DNA of 64,000 bases from Prevotella sp. E13-27 (GCF_023217965.1 NZ_JALPSC010000001.1:248001-312000), one strand, 5' to 3'. Positions 25,441 to 35,243 are shown, counted from the first letter of the stretch. Translations and numbers: made by a program. The notes: generated from the sequence alone by a model not told the origin.

Positions 25441-27630
25441 TTACATCCTCGCCTTCTGCTTCTCGCCGGCACCAGAGCCACGATACTTCGAGCGGGCTTC
25501 GTTGAACTTCCAGGTGAGGTCGAGCATGAAGGTGCGACGAGCAGGACCGCAGGTGGTCAACTCGCGAATACCGTAAATGATAGCATCGGTCTTATCAGTA
25601 TTGAAGACATCGTAGCAACGCACATCGGCTGTCAATGAACCCATACGTCCCATGCGGAAGTCGCGCTGCACGCCCAGCGTGGTGTTGAAACGCTGGCAGG
25701 TGATGCGATTGTTGTTATAGTCGCCCTTCGTAGACCATTGCATATTGGCCATCAGGCGGAAAGCGTGTGGCAGTTCAATGTCGTTATTCCATGCAAGGGT
25801 CAGATAGGGGCGGTTGAGTGTTTTCAACGTACCATCGATAGTCGGTGTTTTATAGTTCTGGAAAATAGAATAAACATACCACATCGGGTGCCACTTGCCG
25901 ATAGTTGGACGGGCTGACAGACTGAACGACAGCTGGTCGTAGTCTTCAGTACTATTGATAGGACGTATCAGACTGACGAGCGGGTCGGTAGAACCTGGAT
26001 AAGGCTCCGTGGACATAGTGACAACATCCTTGATGCGTCCGTAGTTGATGGTCAGGTTGGCCCACTGGTAAGCAGCATTCAACGCGAGACTGTGCGTGTA
26101 GGTTGGTTTCAGATATGGGTTGCCGCTCTGGTAGGCATAGCGATTCAGATATATGGTCGAACTGGTAAGGTTTGAATAGCTTGGACGCTCGATATCATGA
26201 CGATACGACAGCGACAGTTGCATCTTGCCAACAGGCATGGAGAGCGTGGCAGTGGGGAACCAGTCGCCATAGTCGCGGCACACCTCATTCTCCAGCTGGC
26301 CAAAGTTGTAGTAGTCGTTCTGCAGGTGTTCATAGCGCATGCCCACCTGAGCAAAGAGACGACCGAACTGGCGTCCGTACTCCACAAAGGCTGCTGCAGA
26401 CTTTTCTTTAATCTCCGTATCGGTAGCCTTCACGGGAACGGCTTCTGTAGATGTAAACGAGTAGGCATCCGTGCGATGGTTGTAGGAATACTCGCCACCA
26501 AGGGAGAGGTTACCCTTCCAGATAGGATAGGAGAAAATAAGCTTCGAGGCCCAGAAATTGTTCGAGCTGTTGGTGTTGCTCTCGATGAAGCGAGACTCGG
26601 TACTGACGGGCAAACTACCAGCCAAGGGAGCTGCTGTTGTCTGCTCTGTGGTGCTGCCTGGAGTTTCTGTCTTATCGAAGAGCCCATCAATGTTCAGGTC
26701 GATACCCAACTTGCCAACCTTACCATTGTAATAGGCATTGAAGATGTGCTTGCGGAAATTGTCGTCCTGCCAGATATGGCTCTCTGAATGCTCCTTGAAC
26801 TTGCTGTTCTCATAGGAGTCGGTAAAGAAATTGCTAGTCAGCTCACCACTGGGATGACGGTCGTACTTGTAGTAGGCACCGAAACTGTGTATCTCGTTGA
26901 CCATGTAGTTCACCTGCAACTGTGGTGACCATCCCTTCCAGATGTTCTTCGTGTTCTGGGTGGTCTTGCCTAGAACATAATCGGGACCGGCATAGTATGT
27001 CAGGTCATTATCCTGCCTGCCTTCGTGGTGACCATAGCGACCAGCCCAGAACGAGGCGGTAATGTCGAGACCACCCGTGCGATAGTTCACGTCGAGGTTG
27101 TTGGTCAGCGTGTGACCATACCTATAGATGCCACCTGCGTTATCCTGAAAACTCAGACCCTCACCCTGCGCCTTTTTCAGCGTGATACGAACGACAGCTT
27201 TTGTCGAGGCGGCATAGCGGGCACCAGGGTTCTGCACCACATCGACGTGCTGAATCTGGTCGGAGCGCAGACGCGAGAGTTCCTTCATGTCCTGCACCCT
27301 TCGGCCATTGATGTAAACCTCGGCATCGCCTCGACCCAGCACCTTCACGCCACCATCGCGCTCAGCCTCAAGCGACGGAATCTTCGAGAGTGCATCGCTC
27401 ACGGTTCCGGCTTTCTCCAGTATCGTACCAGCGACGGTGGTGCGCATGGCGTCGCCCTTCACACGTGTCTTAGGTAGGCGTCCCTTTACAACCACACCAC
27501 TCAATTCATGAGTCTGGTTGAACCACATCGTCGTGTCTGTTGACAGACTATCATTCTGTTGTGCGGACGTCATCGTCGTCATCATCATTGCAGCCATCAG
27601 CGCTGCGAATCTTAAACTTACATTTTTCAT
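25441..27630 (-). CDS. TonB-dependent outer-membrane beta-barrel protein
   Basis: 729 residues from ATG at 27630 (MKNVSLRFAALMAAMMMTTMTSAQQ, a clean signal peptide); an open frame continues upstream but is a reading of other genes. The plug domain is present (SDALSKIPSLEAERDGGVKVLGRGDAEVYINGRRV; VQNPGARYAAS), followed by a barrel of the OMP_b-brl_3 type. There is no carboxypeptidase-like extension and no SusD nearby, so it is more likely a siderophore/small-ligand or peptide receptor than a SusC glycan importer. It follows the LiaF-like gene on the same strand after about 107 nt. Confidence 0.88.
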   Translation of the reverse strand: MKNVSLRFAALMAAMMMTTMTSAQQNDSLSTDTTMWFNQTHELSGVVVKGRLPKTRVKGDAMRTTVAGTILEKAGTVSDALSKIPSLEAERDGGVKVLGRGDAEVYINGRRVQDMKELSRLRSDQIQHVDVVQNPGARYAASTKAVVRITLKKAQGEGLSFQDNAGGIYRYGHTLTNNLDVNYRTGGLDITASFWAGRYGHHEGRQDNDLTYYAGPDYVLGKTTQNTKNIWKGWSPQLQVNYMVNEIHSFGAYYKYDRHPSGELTSNFFTDSYENSKFKEHSESHIWQDDNFRKHIFNAYYNGKVGKLGIDLNIDGLFDKTETPGSTTEQTTAAPLAGSLPVSTESRFIESNTNSSNNFWASKLIFSYPIWKGNLSLGGEYSYNHRTDAYSFTSTEAVPVKATDTEIKEKSAAAFVEYGRQFGRLFAQVGMRYEHLQNDYYNFGQLENEVCRDYGDWFPTATLSMPVGKMQLSLSYRHDIERPSYSNLTSSTIYLNRYAYQSGNPYLKPTYTHSLALNAAYQWANLTINYGRIKDVVTMSTEPYPGSTDPLVSLIRPINSTEDYDQLSFSLSARPTIGKWHPMWYVYSIFQNYKTPTIDGTLKTLNRPYLTLAWNNDIELPHAFRLMANMQWSTKGDYNNNRITCQRFNTTLGVQRDFRMGRMGSLTADVRCYDVFNTDKTDAIIYGIRELTTCGPARRTFMLDLTWKFNEARSKYRGSGAGEKQKARM

Positions 27631-27737
27631 ATCATTTGTCTTTTTTAAATCATTTGTCCTTTTGACGGCAGAAAGGCTCGGTAAGGTTGCAATTCTTATC
27701 ATTTCTGGGATAAACCGCATGTTTCTGTGACGAATGG

Positions 27738-28289
27738 TTAATTCTTGATATCCACGCCGCCGAGGAAATTGCTGGCGACGATGTGGATAGTGGGGGCTTT
27801 CGGGTCGGCATTGCGTGTGGCATGATTGCCTACACCACCGATAAAGCTTTGGCTTTTTACCTCCACATTGACCGTCGTGGGCACGAAGAGCTCGATGCCG
27901 CCACAAAAGGTGTGGACGTCGATTTCCTCATCCTCGGTGATGACGGCCTCGCGCAGGTCCATACGGATGCCGCCACAGAAGGCGTCGAGACGAGCACCGT
28001 GGAACGCCTCACCACGATAGACATACTCATCACCGCCATAGTGGACCGAGCAACAGATGCGCTTGCCATCCTCGCCGATAGGCAGCGGTCGACGAAGCCA
28101 CTGATCGGGGTCGCAGCGGTAGCTATCAATGATGGTGGTCGCACCCACGTACAATAGTAGAACAGGGGCAACGTATGTCGTCCAAGGCTGGCGCCACAAC
28201 CAGTCGTTCTCAATGATTCCCCACATGTTGACCAGCTTCCAAGCACCGGCCATAACAAATAAAATACCGATAATCGTTCTTCGTGTCAT
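27738..28289 (-). CDS. LiaF-like membrane protein (cell-envelope stress type)
   Basis: 183 residues from ATG at 28289 (MTRRTIIGILFVMAGAWKLV). Two membrane helices (about 4-22 and 37-55) precede a soluble beta-helix-like domain with repeated glycine-rich turns (GARLDAFCGGIRMDL; VHTFCGGIELFVP; SFIGGVGNHA; SNFLGGVDIKN), the pattern of LiaF/DUF2154-type C-terminal domains. In Firmicutes LiaF restrains an envelope-stress two-component system; in Bacteroidota the role is less known. A LytTR regulator gene is about 1.6 kb away on the other strand, a common neighbour type for such proteins. Confidence 0.8.
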   Translation of the reverse strand: MTRRTIIGILFVMAGAWKLVNMWGIIENDWLWRQPWTTYVAPVLLLYVGATTIIDSYRCDPDQWLRRPLPIGEDGKRICCSVHYGGDEYVYRGEAFHGARLDAFCGGIRMDLREAVITEDEEIDVHTFCGGIELFVPTTVNVEVKSQSFIGGVGNHATRNADPKAPTIHIVASNFLGGVDIKN

Positions 28290-28320
28290 AACTTCAAAAA
28301 TTTTAAAAATGTTTCTGGGT

Positions 28321-28329
28321 GCAAAGGTA
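28321..28329 (-). promoter_or_regulatory. -7 promoter element of the LiaF-like gene
   Basis: TACCTTTGC on the minus strand, about 31 nt before the ATG at 28289; it excludes the upstream in-frame start at 28337. Confidence 0.6.
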
Positions 28330-28493
28330 CGGTGCACTGCTTATCCCTCCAAATTTCTGGGATAAACGGCATGGAAATGTGACGTATGGTAGCGCAGTAG
28401 CGTTAAACTTTGCAATTATTCCCTCCGATTGCTAACATTCTGTGGAATTATTCGTAACTTAGCGGCGTATAAATCACCTAAGCAACAGACGAT

Positions 28494-29888
28494 ATGATAA
28501 TGAATAATATAAGGAACTTGCTGATGGCGGCAGCGTTCATATTACTGCCAACCGTAGCTGTTGCCCAGACGCAGGGCAGCATTACGTTCGTGGTCGACGA
28601 GAATCTCGCGCCGATAGAAAAGTCGAATAAATATCTTTTTGATGGCAAGAGGCTGGCAAACTCCATACTGTACGGAGAAAATATTCCCAAAGAGGCTTAC
28701 CGTATCGTAGCCACCAGCTTTGCCGATGCCCAGTGTATGAAAAGCATGGGCAAGGATGCCTTCTACCAGTGCATCGTGCAGGCATACGCCAACCACAAGT
28801 CGATAACGCTGTCGCCCGACATGATTTGGCTGCTCATCAGCCAGGGCTTTGCCCGCTACGTCAACGCCCATGCCGAGGCACTGCGCCCGCAGCTGGTCAG
28901 CCACGCGGGAAAGATGGACTTGGCCATCGAGACGCAGAAGGATTTGCTCTCAGGCGATGCCGACTGGCCTAAGCTGATAGACGATTTTGCCTCACAGATA
29001 GGTCGCTACACCAAGGGCGACATCGCCGAGACCGTCACCGCCGACTTCTCGACGACCAGCCAAGTGGAGCGCGTCGCCTCGCAGATTACGCTGATGGAGA
29101 GCGTGAAGTCTTATTTCGAATACATCGTTTACTACCTTTCGTGCGGCATCCCCAGCATCACGCTGAAGGGAACGCCTGACGACTGGCGAAAGGTGATGGA
29201 CAAGACCAGGCGGCTGAGTGCATACGGACTCGAACAGTGGACGAAGAGCCTGGATTATATCCTAAGGCAGTTCGTTGTTGCCGCAGAGGGTAAGCCAAAC
29301 CAATTGTTCTGGAAGAGCATGGTGAAGCAGTATCGTCCAGACGCGATGCAGGGGGGAGGATGCAGCTCTGACAAACCTACTGAACTCGACGGCTGGCTAC
29401 TGAAACTCTTCCCCGACGAGAACGGACGGACGCTCGACCGCATAGCCCATACAGAAGAAATGCCGTCGGAGCGTGTGCGCGTAGGCTTCAAGTACCGCAT
29501 TATCGACCCGGCGCAGGGAACCGTCAAGAGCGAGACACCTATGGAACTCTGGGCAGGATTCATCGGTGCCGAAGAGGATACCGTCACCAACACGCTCACG
29601 CCGAAAATAGGCTGGCTGGTGCGGCAGACGGAAAGCGACGACGACGTGCTGAACGACATGAAGAAGAAGGACGAGGACTGGGGTATCGAACTCCGTGTAA
29701 GGGAGGTGCCTGAGATTCTCTCCCGTCTGGAGCACATCAAGCGTCTGACGCTCGTCTTCACCGACGAAGTTGGGCTGCCAGATTGGTTCTACCGCCTGAC
29801 CATCGACAGACTTCGCATCGAAGGAAAGATGACCGACGAGGTGAAAAACCGCATACTGGAGCACTTCCCGAAGGCAATAATTCTGTAA
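28494..29888 (+). CDS. DUF4419 domain protein, exported
   Basis: 464 residues with an N-terminal signal peptide (about 1-24, ending VAVAQ). The body matches DUF4419: LFDGKRLANSILYGENIPKEAYRIV, LSPDMIWLLISQGFARYVN, the FSTTSQVERVASQITLM segment, a YIVYYLSCGIPSITLKGTPDDW core and the GWLLKLFPDE and MELWAGFIGAEED region. The function of DUF4419 is not known; the GCxPxxLxGTxxDW core is conserved and has been suggested to be catalytic (uncertain). It is followed after 35 nt by a LytTR regulator on the same strand. Confidence 0.85.
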   Translation: MIMNNIRNLLMAAAFILLPTVAVAQTQGSITFVVDENLAPIEKSNKYLFDGKRLANSILYGENIPKEAYRIVATSFADAQCMKSMGKDAFYQCIVQAYANHKSITLSPDMIWLLISQGFARYVNAHAEALRPQLVSHAGKMDLAIETQKDLLSGDADWPKLIDDFASQIGRYTKGDIAETVTADFSTTSQVERVASQITLMESVKSYFEYIVYYLSCGIPSITLKGTPDDWRKVMDKTRRLSAYGLEQWTKSLDYILRQFVVAAEGKPNQLFWKSMVKQYRPDAMQGGGCSSDKPTELDGWLLKLFPDENGRTLDRIAHTEEMPSERVRVGFKYRIIDPAQGTVKSETPMELWAGFIGAEEDTVTNTLTPKIGWLVRQTESDDDVLNDMKKKDEDWGIELRVREVPEILSRLEHIKRLTLVFTDEVGLPDWFYRLTIDRLRIEGKMTDEVKNRILEHFPKAIIL

Positions 29889-29923
29889 TTCTATTACTTC
29901 TTTTACCAACCTTTGCGACAAAT

Positions 29924-30814
29924 ATGAAACAGGGACATATAGAAACGATAACGACGAGGACTATCAGTACCGCTTTCATGATACTGGCGATTGCCATCTT
30001 CAAGCCCTTCGGACTCGAAGCGGGCCAATGGCAGTCCTATCTGCATCTGCTGAGCCTTTTCATGTTAGGCTTGTCCAGCTGTTTCGTCACAGAGGTCATT
30101 CTGCGATACATTGTACATATGCCTCGCTCCTACGAACGCGGCATCAACTATATCATCAGCCGCAATCTGCGCTTCCAGCTCATCAATACACCTCTGGTGG
30201 CTCTGTTTATCTGTCTGTATCGCCACTTTGTGATGAGCAGTCTGGTAGAGAGCAACCGGCTCTCGCTGAGCAACTATCTGGAGACGCTGGTCATCATCGC
30301 CTTCCTCTCCTTCGCCATCGGTCTATACTGGCGTTTTAAGTTCCGAAGCAAGTATCTGGCGATGGAACTGGAGGAGACGAAACTTCTAAACGAGGAGCTG
30401 AAGAAGATGCAAGGCCCTGAGCATACATCTTCGAACGAAATGGAACAGTCAAGCGAAAAGCCCCTTCAGCAGGAGATTACCCTCACTGGTACGACCAACG
30501 AATCGGTGACGCTCCAGATTTCGCACCTATTATATATTGAGGCTGTGGGCAACTACGTGAAGGTTTGTCATCTGTGCGACGGGCAAGCGCGTTCTGATAT
30601 GCTTCGTGCCACTATGAAACAGATGGAAGAAACGCTACAGGACTATCCGATGATAGTCCGTTGCCATCGCGCCTTCCTGATAAACCTTGGTCAGGTAGAG
30701 CAGATCATCTCACATTCCGGCTCCACACAACTGCTTATCAAGCACTGCCACGAATCAATCCCCGTCTCGCGCAGCAACATGGCGCAAATAAAAACTGCCA
30801 TCAAAAACCTATAA
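29924..30814 (+). CDS. Membrane-bound LytTR transcription regulator
   Basis: 296 residues from ATG at 29924; upstream in-frame codons overlap the DUF4419 gene. Four hydrophobic helices (about 13-31, 42-62, 85-102, 122-138) are followed by a short coiled coil and a C-terminal LytTR DNA-binding domain (about 195-296; LLYIEAVGNYVKVCH, then RCHRAFLINLGQVEQI, PVSRSNMAQIK). It is a one-component regulator that senses at the membrane without a receiver domain. The LiaF-like gene nearby and the DUF4419 gene just upstream are candidate targets (inference). Confidence 0.88.
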   Translation: MKQGHIETITTRTISTAFMILAIAIFKPFGLEAGQWQSYLHLLSLFMLGLSSCFVTEVILRYIVHMPRSYERGINYIISRNLRFQLINTPLVALFICLYRHFVMSSLVESNRLSLSNYLETLVIIAFLSFAIGLYWRFKFRSKYLAMELEETKLLNEELKKMQGPEHTSSNEMEQSSEKPLQQEITLTGTTNESVTLQISHLLYIEAVGNYVKVCHLCDGQARSDMLRATMKQMEETLQDYPMIVRCHRAFLINLGQVEQIISHSGSTQLLIKHCHESIPVSRSNMAQIKTAIKNL

Positions 30815-30892
30815 TGAGGGCCTTACTCTGTTCTGCCTGTTTTGTAATCCTTTACTGACAGTTCTGTAATCCAATTCTGACTAAGCCCAATA

Positions 30893-30957
30893 CCAAACTC
30901 GTCGAGTTTGGTGACCAAAGTCGACGAGTTTGGTCATCAAAGTCGACGAGTTTGTAA
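30893..30957. repeat. 22-nt tandem repeats with an inverted repeat
   Basis: CCAAACTCG-T-CGAGTTTGG (30893-30911) is a perfect 9-bp inverted repeat. It opens two and a half copies of a 22-nt unit built on CGACGAGTTTGGTCATCAAAGT. The array sits between the convergent LytTR and lutC genes. The rest of the 220-nt gap shows no gene. Confidence 0.8.
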
Positions 30958-31035
30958 AATAGTATATTCAGAACTATATCGCAACTAAGTTTATGCTATT
31001 TTACAGTTCAGTCTAAACAATAATACTCCTCTACT

Positions 31036-31632
31036 CTATTTTAAGACAACTGTAACTCCACGGGCCGCCTGTGCGCCATAGACCAGTGCCGATTCAATGT
31101 CGGCAGTCTTACTGGGGCCACTGATAAACGTACCAAAAGGATACTTTTTGAAATACTCCTTAGAGTCCGATATAAGTCTATAAGCCTCATGCATGTTGTT
31201 CACGATGGCATCACGACGCAACACAATGACCAGTTGCTGAACGGCAAAGCAGACTGACTTTTCCTTTGTCTGTTGAGGAATCCAGATGCATGCATTCTCC
31301 GCCACGCCAATAGTCCCTTCGACAACGCCGACGTCGGCTGTCATCAGTTCACGTGCATCATCGACCGTGTCGGGATTCAACTGTGCATCCACGTCAGTAA
31401 GGTTACTGGCGATAATCTTAGCATCTGGATAAGCCTGACGCACCAAATCATTAAGATTGTCAGCCTCCTTCATCTCCAGAATACGAGCTCCTGCTGTGGT
31501 CGTAGTCTTTGCAACGAATTCTGCCACTGGATTTGCAAACGTGATGGGGTTAAGCCCGTTCATGGCAGGCATATCATAAGTCTCGCGGGTATTGTCGCGA
31601 AGCCTCTTCAATATATTTTCTCTTGCACTCAT
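31036..31632 (-). CDS. lutC: Lactate utilization protein C (LUD domain)
   Basis: 198 residues, LUD domain (GARILEMKEADNLNDLV; TADVGVVEGTIGVAENACIWI; YRLISDSKEYFKKYPFGTFISGPSKTADIE). One of three subunits that oxidise L-lactate to pyruvate in the LutABC (LldEFG) system. Its start lies 21 nt after lutB, as the last gene of the aldA-lutA-lutB-lutC operon. Confidence 0.93.
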   Translation of the reverse strand: MSARENILKRLRDNTRETYDMPAMNGLNPITFANPVAEFVAKTTTTAGARILEMKEADNLNDLVRQAYPDAKIIASNLTDVDAQLNPDTVDDARELMTADVGVVEGTIGVAENACIWIPQQTKEKSVCFAVQQLVIVLRRDAIVNNMHEAYRLISDSKEYFKKYPFGTFISGPSKTADIESALVYGAQAARGVTVVLK

Positions 31633-31653
31633 AGCTATTCCTTGTCAGTTGCT

Positions 31654-33060
31654 TTACTTTTGGTTCTTCAGTTCCTTCTTCCACAATTCATGAAATGACT
31701 TCTTAGGGAACGTCATCATCTCGTGGCCATAGGCCCATGGATTCAGTTTCATATTTATCAGCGGTCCAGGCACCCAGTTCACCATGGGCGACAAGCGCAG
31801 AGCCGTGGTATAGAGCGCGGGGTGATTGAAGAGGAACGACATACCATTTGACATGGCTTTTTTCATTGGGTCTGCATGGCCGAGACTGTCAAGCTCCTGA
31901 CGCCAGCGGTATATCTGGCTGGAGAGATCAACCTTCACAGGACACACATTATCACAAGAGCAGCATAGTGAACAGGCCGACACATTATCGTAGTATTGGT
32001 GCTTATCGCGCAGCATACCGAGGTTGATGCCTATCGGGCCTGGAATAAAGTAGGTGTAGCTATAGCCTGCCGACCGACGGTAAACAGGACAAGTATTCAT
32101 GCATGCACCACAGCGCATACACTTCAGCGTCTGCCAATGCTCTGGGTTGCCAAGAATATCGCTACGCCCATTATCCACCAGGACTATATGCATCTCGCCG
32201 CCAGGACGCGGTCCGCGGAAATGGCTTGTATAGACGGTGGTCTCCTGCCCCGTACCAGAGCGGGCTACAAATCGCTGAAAGACGCCCATGGCCTGGTAGT
32301 TAGGGATAAGTTTCTCAATACCCATCGACACGATGTGTAACTTTGGAATAGATGTGGACATGTCGGCATTGCCCTCATTTGTACATACCACCACATCGCC
32401 TGTTTCGGCAATTCCGAAGTTGGCACCCGTCATACCGGCATCGGCCTCGGCAAACTGTTCGCGCAGGTGCATACGGGCCACATAGGTCAGGAACGTAGGG
32501 TCGTTGGGATCTTCATGGGGCGTGGTATAGGAGGCCGCTATCTCATCAAAGTTACTTATCTTCTTACGGAAGCAGTCGCCTATATCCTCACGGTGTACGT
32601 GCAGGGCAGGCATTACGATATGGCTTGGCGCCAGTCCCATCATCTGTAAGATACGTTCGCCAAGATCGGTTTCCACAACGTCGATACCTTGAGCCTCAAG
32701 ATGCGCATTCAGGTGACACTCCTCGGTAAGCATGCTCTTGCTCTTCACCACCTTTTTAACACCATGTTCAGAGAGGATGGCATAGACAATGCGGTTGTAT
32801 TCGTCAGCATCCTGAGCCCAGTGAACATGTACACCATTGTTGGTGGCATTGCGCTCAAACATTTCCAGATAGTCAGCCAGGTGGGTCTCAGTATGTTTCT
32901 TTATCTGGCTGGCCAATTCGCGCAGCTCCTCCCATTCCGGCAGGGCTTGGGCCATACGGTCACGCTTCTGACGTACGCCGAAGAAAGTCTGGTCATGGCG
33001 CGTCACGACGGCATCATTCTGCATATACCGCTCGGCAGCCTTAGCATGTTTGGTACTCAT
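31654..33060 (-). CDS. lutB: Lactate utilization iron-sulfur protein B
   Basis: 468 residues. The N-terminal LUD domain (about 60-300) is followed by two 4Fe-4S sites, CMRCGACMNTCPVY (about 312) and CSLCCSCDNVCPV (about 361), and a C-terminal DUF3390-type region (MKKAMSNGMSFLFNHP). This subunit passes electrons in L-lactate oxidation to pyruvate. Its start codon overlaps the lutA stop by 4 nt, so the two are translationally coupled. Confidence 0.95.
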   Translation of the reverse strand: MSTKHAKAAERYMQNDAVVTRHDQTFFGVRQKRDRMAQALPEWEELRELASQIKKHTETHLADYLEMFERNATNNGVHVHWAQDADEYNRIVYAILSEHGVKKVVKSKSMLTEECHLNAHLEAQGIDVVETDLGERILQMMGLAPSHIVMPALHVHREDIGDCFRKKISNFDEIAASYTTPHEDPNDPTFLTYVARMHLREQFAEADAGMTGANFGIAETGDVVVCTNEGNADMSTSIPKLHIVSMGIEKLIPNYQAMGVFQRFVARSGTGQETTVYTSHFRGPRPGGEMHIVLVDNGRSDILGNPEHWQTLKCMRCGACMNTCPVYRRSAGYSYTYFIPGPIGINLGMLRDKHQYYDNVSACSLCCSCDNVCPVKVDLSSQIYRWRQELDSLGHADPMKKAMSNGMSFLFNHPALYTTALRLSPMVNWVPGPLINMKLNPWAYGHEMMTFPKKSFHELWKKELKNQK

Positions 33061-33797
33061 AGTCCTGAAGATAATATTTGTGCGACATGAATGAATTGAA
33101 TGTCCTGCCCAAGTTTACGCGCAACACCCTGCAGATGCATAAGGCACGACGAGTCAGGTCCGGTGATATACTCTGCACCAGTTTCCATGTGACGGCGAAG
33201 CTTGTCCTGTCCCATTCGGGTAGAGACTGCCTGTTCCTCAACGGCAAACATTCCGCCAAAGCCGCAGCACTCGTCAGGACGCTCGGGTTCCACGACCTCA
33301 ATGCCATCAACCAGTTTAAGCAGGTCAACAATCTTATTGAATCGCGGTACATTGCGCTCTGAAGGCGACGAAAGGCCCAGCTCACGCACACCGTGACATG
33401 AATTGTGGACACTCACCTTATGGGAAAAACGGGCTGGGAGTTCCTTTACTTGAAGAATGTCGTGCAAGAACTCCACAAGGTCGGTGGTTTTGCCTGCAGC
33501 CTCACACTCCTCAGCCTTCTTTCCCAGCAGCCCCGGATGGAAACAGCGCACATAAGCAGCACAGCTGGCTGAGGGAGCTACCACGTAGTCATAATCACGA
33601 AACAGCTCGTCGAACTTCTGTGCCAAAGGACGTGCCTTGAGCTCGAATCCAGCATTACCCATGGGCTGACCGCAGCAGGTCTGGCGCTCAGGATAATCCA
33701 CATCCAGTCCCAGACTCTTAAGCAGACGATATGTCGATACGCCCACCTCCGGGTAGAGCGCATCGACATAACAGGGAACAAATAGTCCAATCTTCAT
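33057..33797 (-). CDS. lutA: Lactate utilization protein A (Cys-rich CCG subunit)
   Basis: 246 residues, with two CCG domains, QTCCGQPMGNAGF (about residue 41) and DECCGFGGMFAVEE (about residue 175), that bind an unusual iron-sulfur cluster or heterodisulfide-type centre. Part of LutABC. The gene starts 3 nt after aldA and overlaps lutB, so aldA-lutA-lutB-lutC form one operon. Confidence 0.95.
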   Translation of the reverse strand: MKIGLFVPCYVDALYPEVGVSTYRLLKSLGLDVDYPERQTCCGQPMGNAGFELKARPLAQKFDELFRDYDYVVAPSASCAAYVRCFHPGLLGKKAEECEAAGKTTDLVEFLHDILQVKELPARFSHKVSVHNSCHGVRELGLSSPSERNVPRFNKIVDLLKLVDGIEVVEPERPDECCGFGGMFAVEEQAVSTRMGQDKLRRHMETGAEYITGPDSSCLMHLQGVARKLGQDIQFIHVAQILSSGL

Positions 33798-33800
33798 CGT

Positions 33801-35243
33801 TTACATATCTTCGTAAGTATCCAGATAGGTCACGTGGGTCACGAGATACTCATCAACACCGTGCTTGCCGTCAGCACCACCAATACCGCTCTTCTTCACA
33901 CCGGCATGGAAACCCTGGATGGCCTCGAAGTGCTCGCGATTGACATAAGTTTCTCCGAACTCCAGCTCACGACATGCCTTTACGGCGACATTAAGGTCCT
34001 TAGTGAAGATGCTGCTGGCAAGACCATACTCGCAGTCGTTGGCATAGCCAATAACTTCATCGAGGGTCTCGAAGGTCACCAATGGGATTACAGGGCCAAA
34101 GGTCTCCTCATGGATAATATCCATATCCTGACGGCAGTCATCGAGCACGGTAGCAGCATAGAAATAACCCTTCTCTCCTACCCTATGACCGCCGCAGAGT
34201 AGCTTGGCACCCTGTTTGATGGCACGTTCCACCTTCTCGGTGACGCTCTCCAAAGCACGAGCTTCGACCAGCGGACCCATATCGACGGTCTCATCTTTGC
34301 ATACATCACCAACCTTCACCTTCGACATCTTATCGACAAGAATCTTGGTAAATGCCTCTTTTACCTCTTTCTGTACATAGACACGCTCAGCATTGTTGCA
34401 AATCTGACCATTGTTACCTATGCGGCTATCTACAATCCACTGTGCAGCACGCTCCAAGTCGGCATCCTTCATAACAATGGCAGGAGCCTTACCACCGAGT
34501 TCGAGGCTCACCTTAGTGATGTTCTTCGATGCAGCTGCCATGATACTTTCGCCAGCACCTACGGAACCTGTCACAGAGACGATGTCAATCTTCGGGCTGC
34601 CAGCCATCTCGTTACCGATAACACTGCCCTTACCTGTCACGATATTAATGACGCCAGCGGGCAGTCCGCTCTCATCAACAATCTTAGCAAACTCAGTACA
34701 GTTCTCAGGTGTCAACTGAGATGGCTTAATAACAATAGTACAACCGGCAATCAGCGCAGCACCTGCCTTACGGGCAATGAGGAAGAATGGGAAATTCCAT
34801 GGCAGGATGCCAGCCACCACGCCGATAGGTTTCTTGGTAAGCAAAATCGTCTCGTTGGGGCGGTCCGAAGGGATTATCTCACCCTCGATATGGCGAGCGA
34901 AGGTAGCCATATACTCGAAATAGGCAATGGTTGCGCCAACTTCAATGGAAGCCCACGTACGAGTCTTGCCTTGCTCGCGCATGATAATCTCGGTAAACTC
35001 CTGCTCACGAGCCTTGATGCCAGCGGCAAACTTCAACAGGTACTGTGCACGCTCAATGGCGGGTATCTTTGCCCAACTCTTCTGAGCTGCACGCGCTGCA
35101 TCCAAGGCACGATTAACATCTTCAATGGTTCCCTCTGGTTGACGAGAGATGACTTCCTCTGTTGAAGGGTTTAACACGTCAATCCACTTGCCGTTCGAGC
35201 TCTCGCAGAACTGGCCATTGATGTACATCTTAAGATTTTTCAT
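33801..35243 (-). CDS. aldA: Aldehyde dehydrogenase, lactaldehyde dehydrogenase type
   Basis: 480 residues, NAD(P)-dependent. The catalytic Cys is at about residue 282 (NGQICNNAERVYV) and the Glu at about 248 (SLELGGKAPAIV). The overall sequence (MYINGQFCESSNGKWIDVLNPSTEEVI, GVVAGILPWNFPFFLIARK) is close to E. coli AldA, which oxidises L-lactaldehyde to L-lactate. It leads an operon with lutABC, which takes lactate on to pyruvate; both steps are needed after fucose or rhamnose breakdown. A -7 element (TATTTTTGC, minus strand 35287-35295) lies before it. Confidence 0.88.
   Translation of the reverse strand: MKNLKMYINGQFCESSNGKWIDVLNPSTEEVISRQPEGTIEDVNRALDAARAAQKSWAKIPAIERAQYLLKFAAGIKAREQEFTEIIMREQGKTRTWASIEVGATIAYFEYMATFARHIEGEIIPSDRPNETILLTKKPIGVVAGILPWNFPFFLIARKAGAALIAGCTIVIKPSQLTPENCTEFAKIVDESGLPAGVINIVTGKGSVIGNEMAGSPKIDIVSVTGSVGAGESIMAAASKNITKVSLELGGKAPAIVMKDADLERAAQWIVDSRIGNNGQICNNAERVYVQKEVKEAFTKILVDKMSKVKVGDVCKDETVDMGPLVEARALESVTEKVERAIKQGAKLLCGGHRVGEKGYFYAATVLDDCRQDMDIIHEETFGPVIPLVTFETLDEVIGYANDCEYGLASSIFTKDLNVAVKACRELEFGETYVNREHFEAIQGFHAGVKKSGIGGADGKHGVDEYLVTHVTYLDTYEDM

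Noticed and set aside
27631..27906. Extra 92 residues before the TonB-dependent protein
   Set aside because: No signal peptide there; the true signal begins at 27630.
31036..35243. Rhamnose or propanediol operon
   Set aside because: No rhamnose isomerase, kinase, aldolase or microcompartment gene is nearby.
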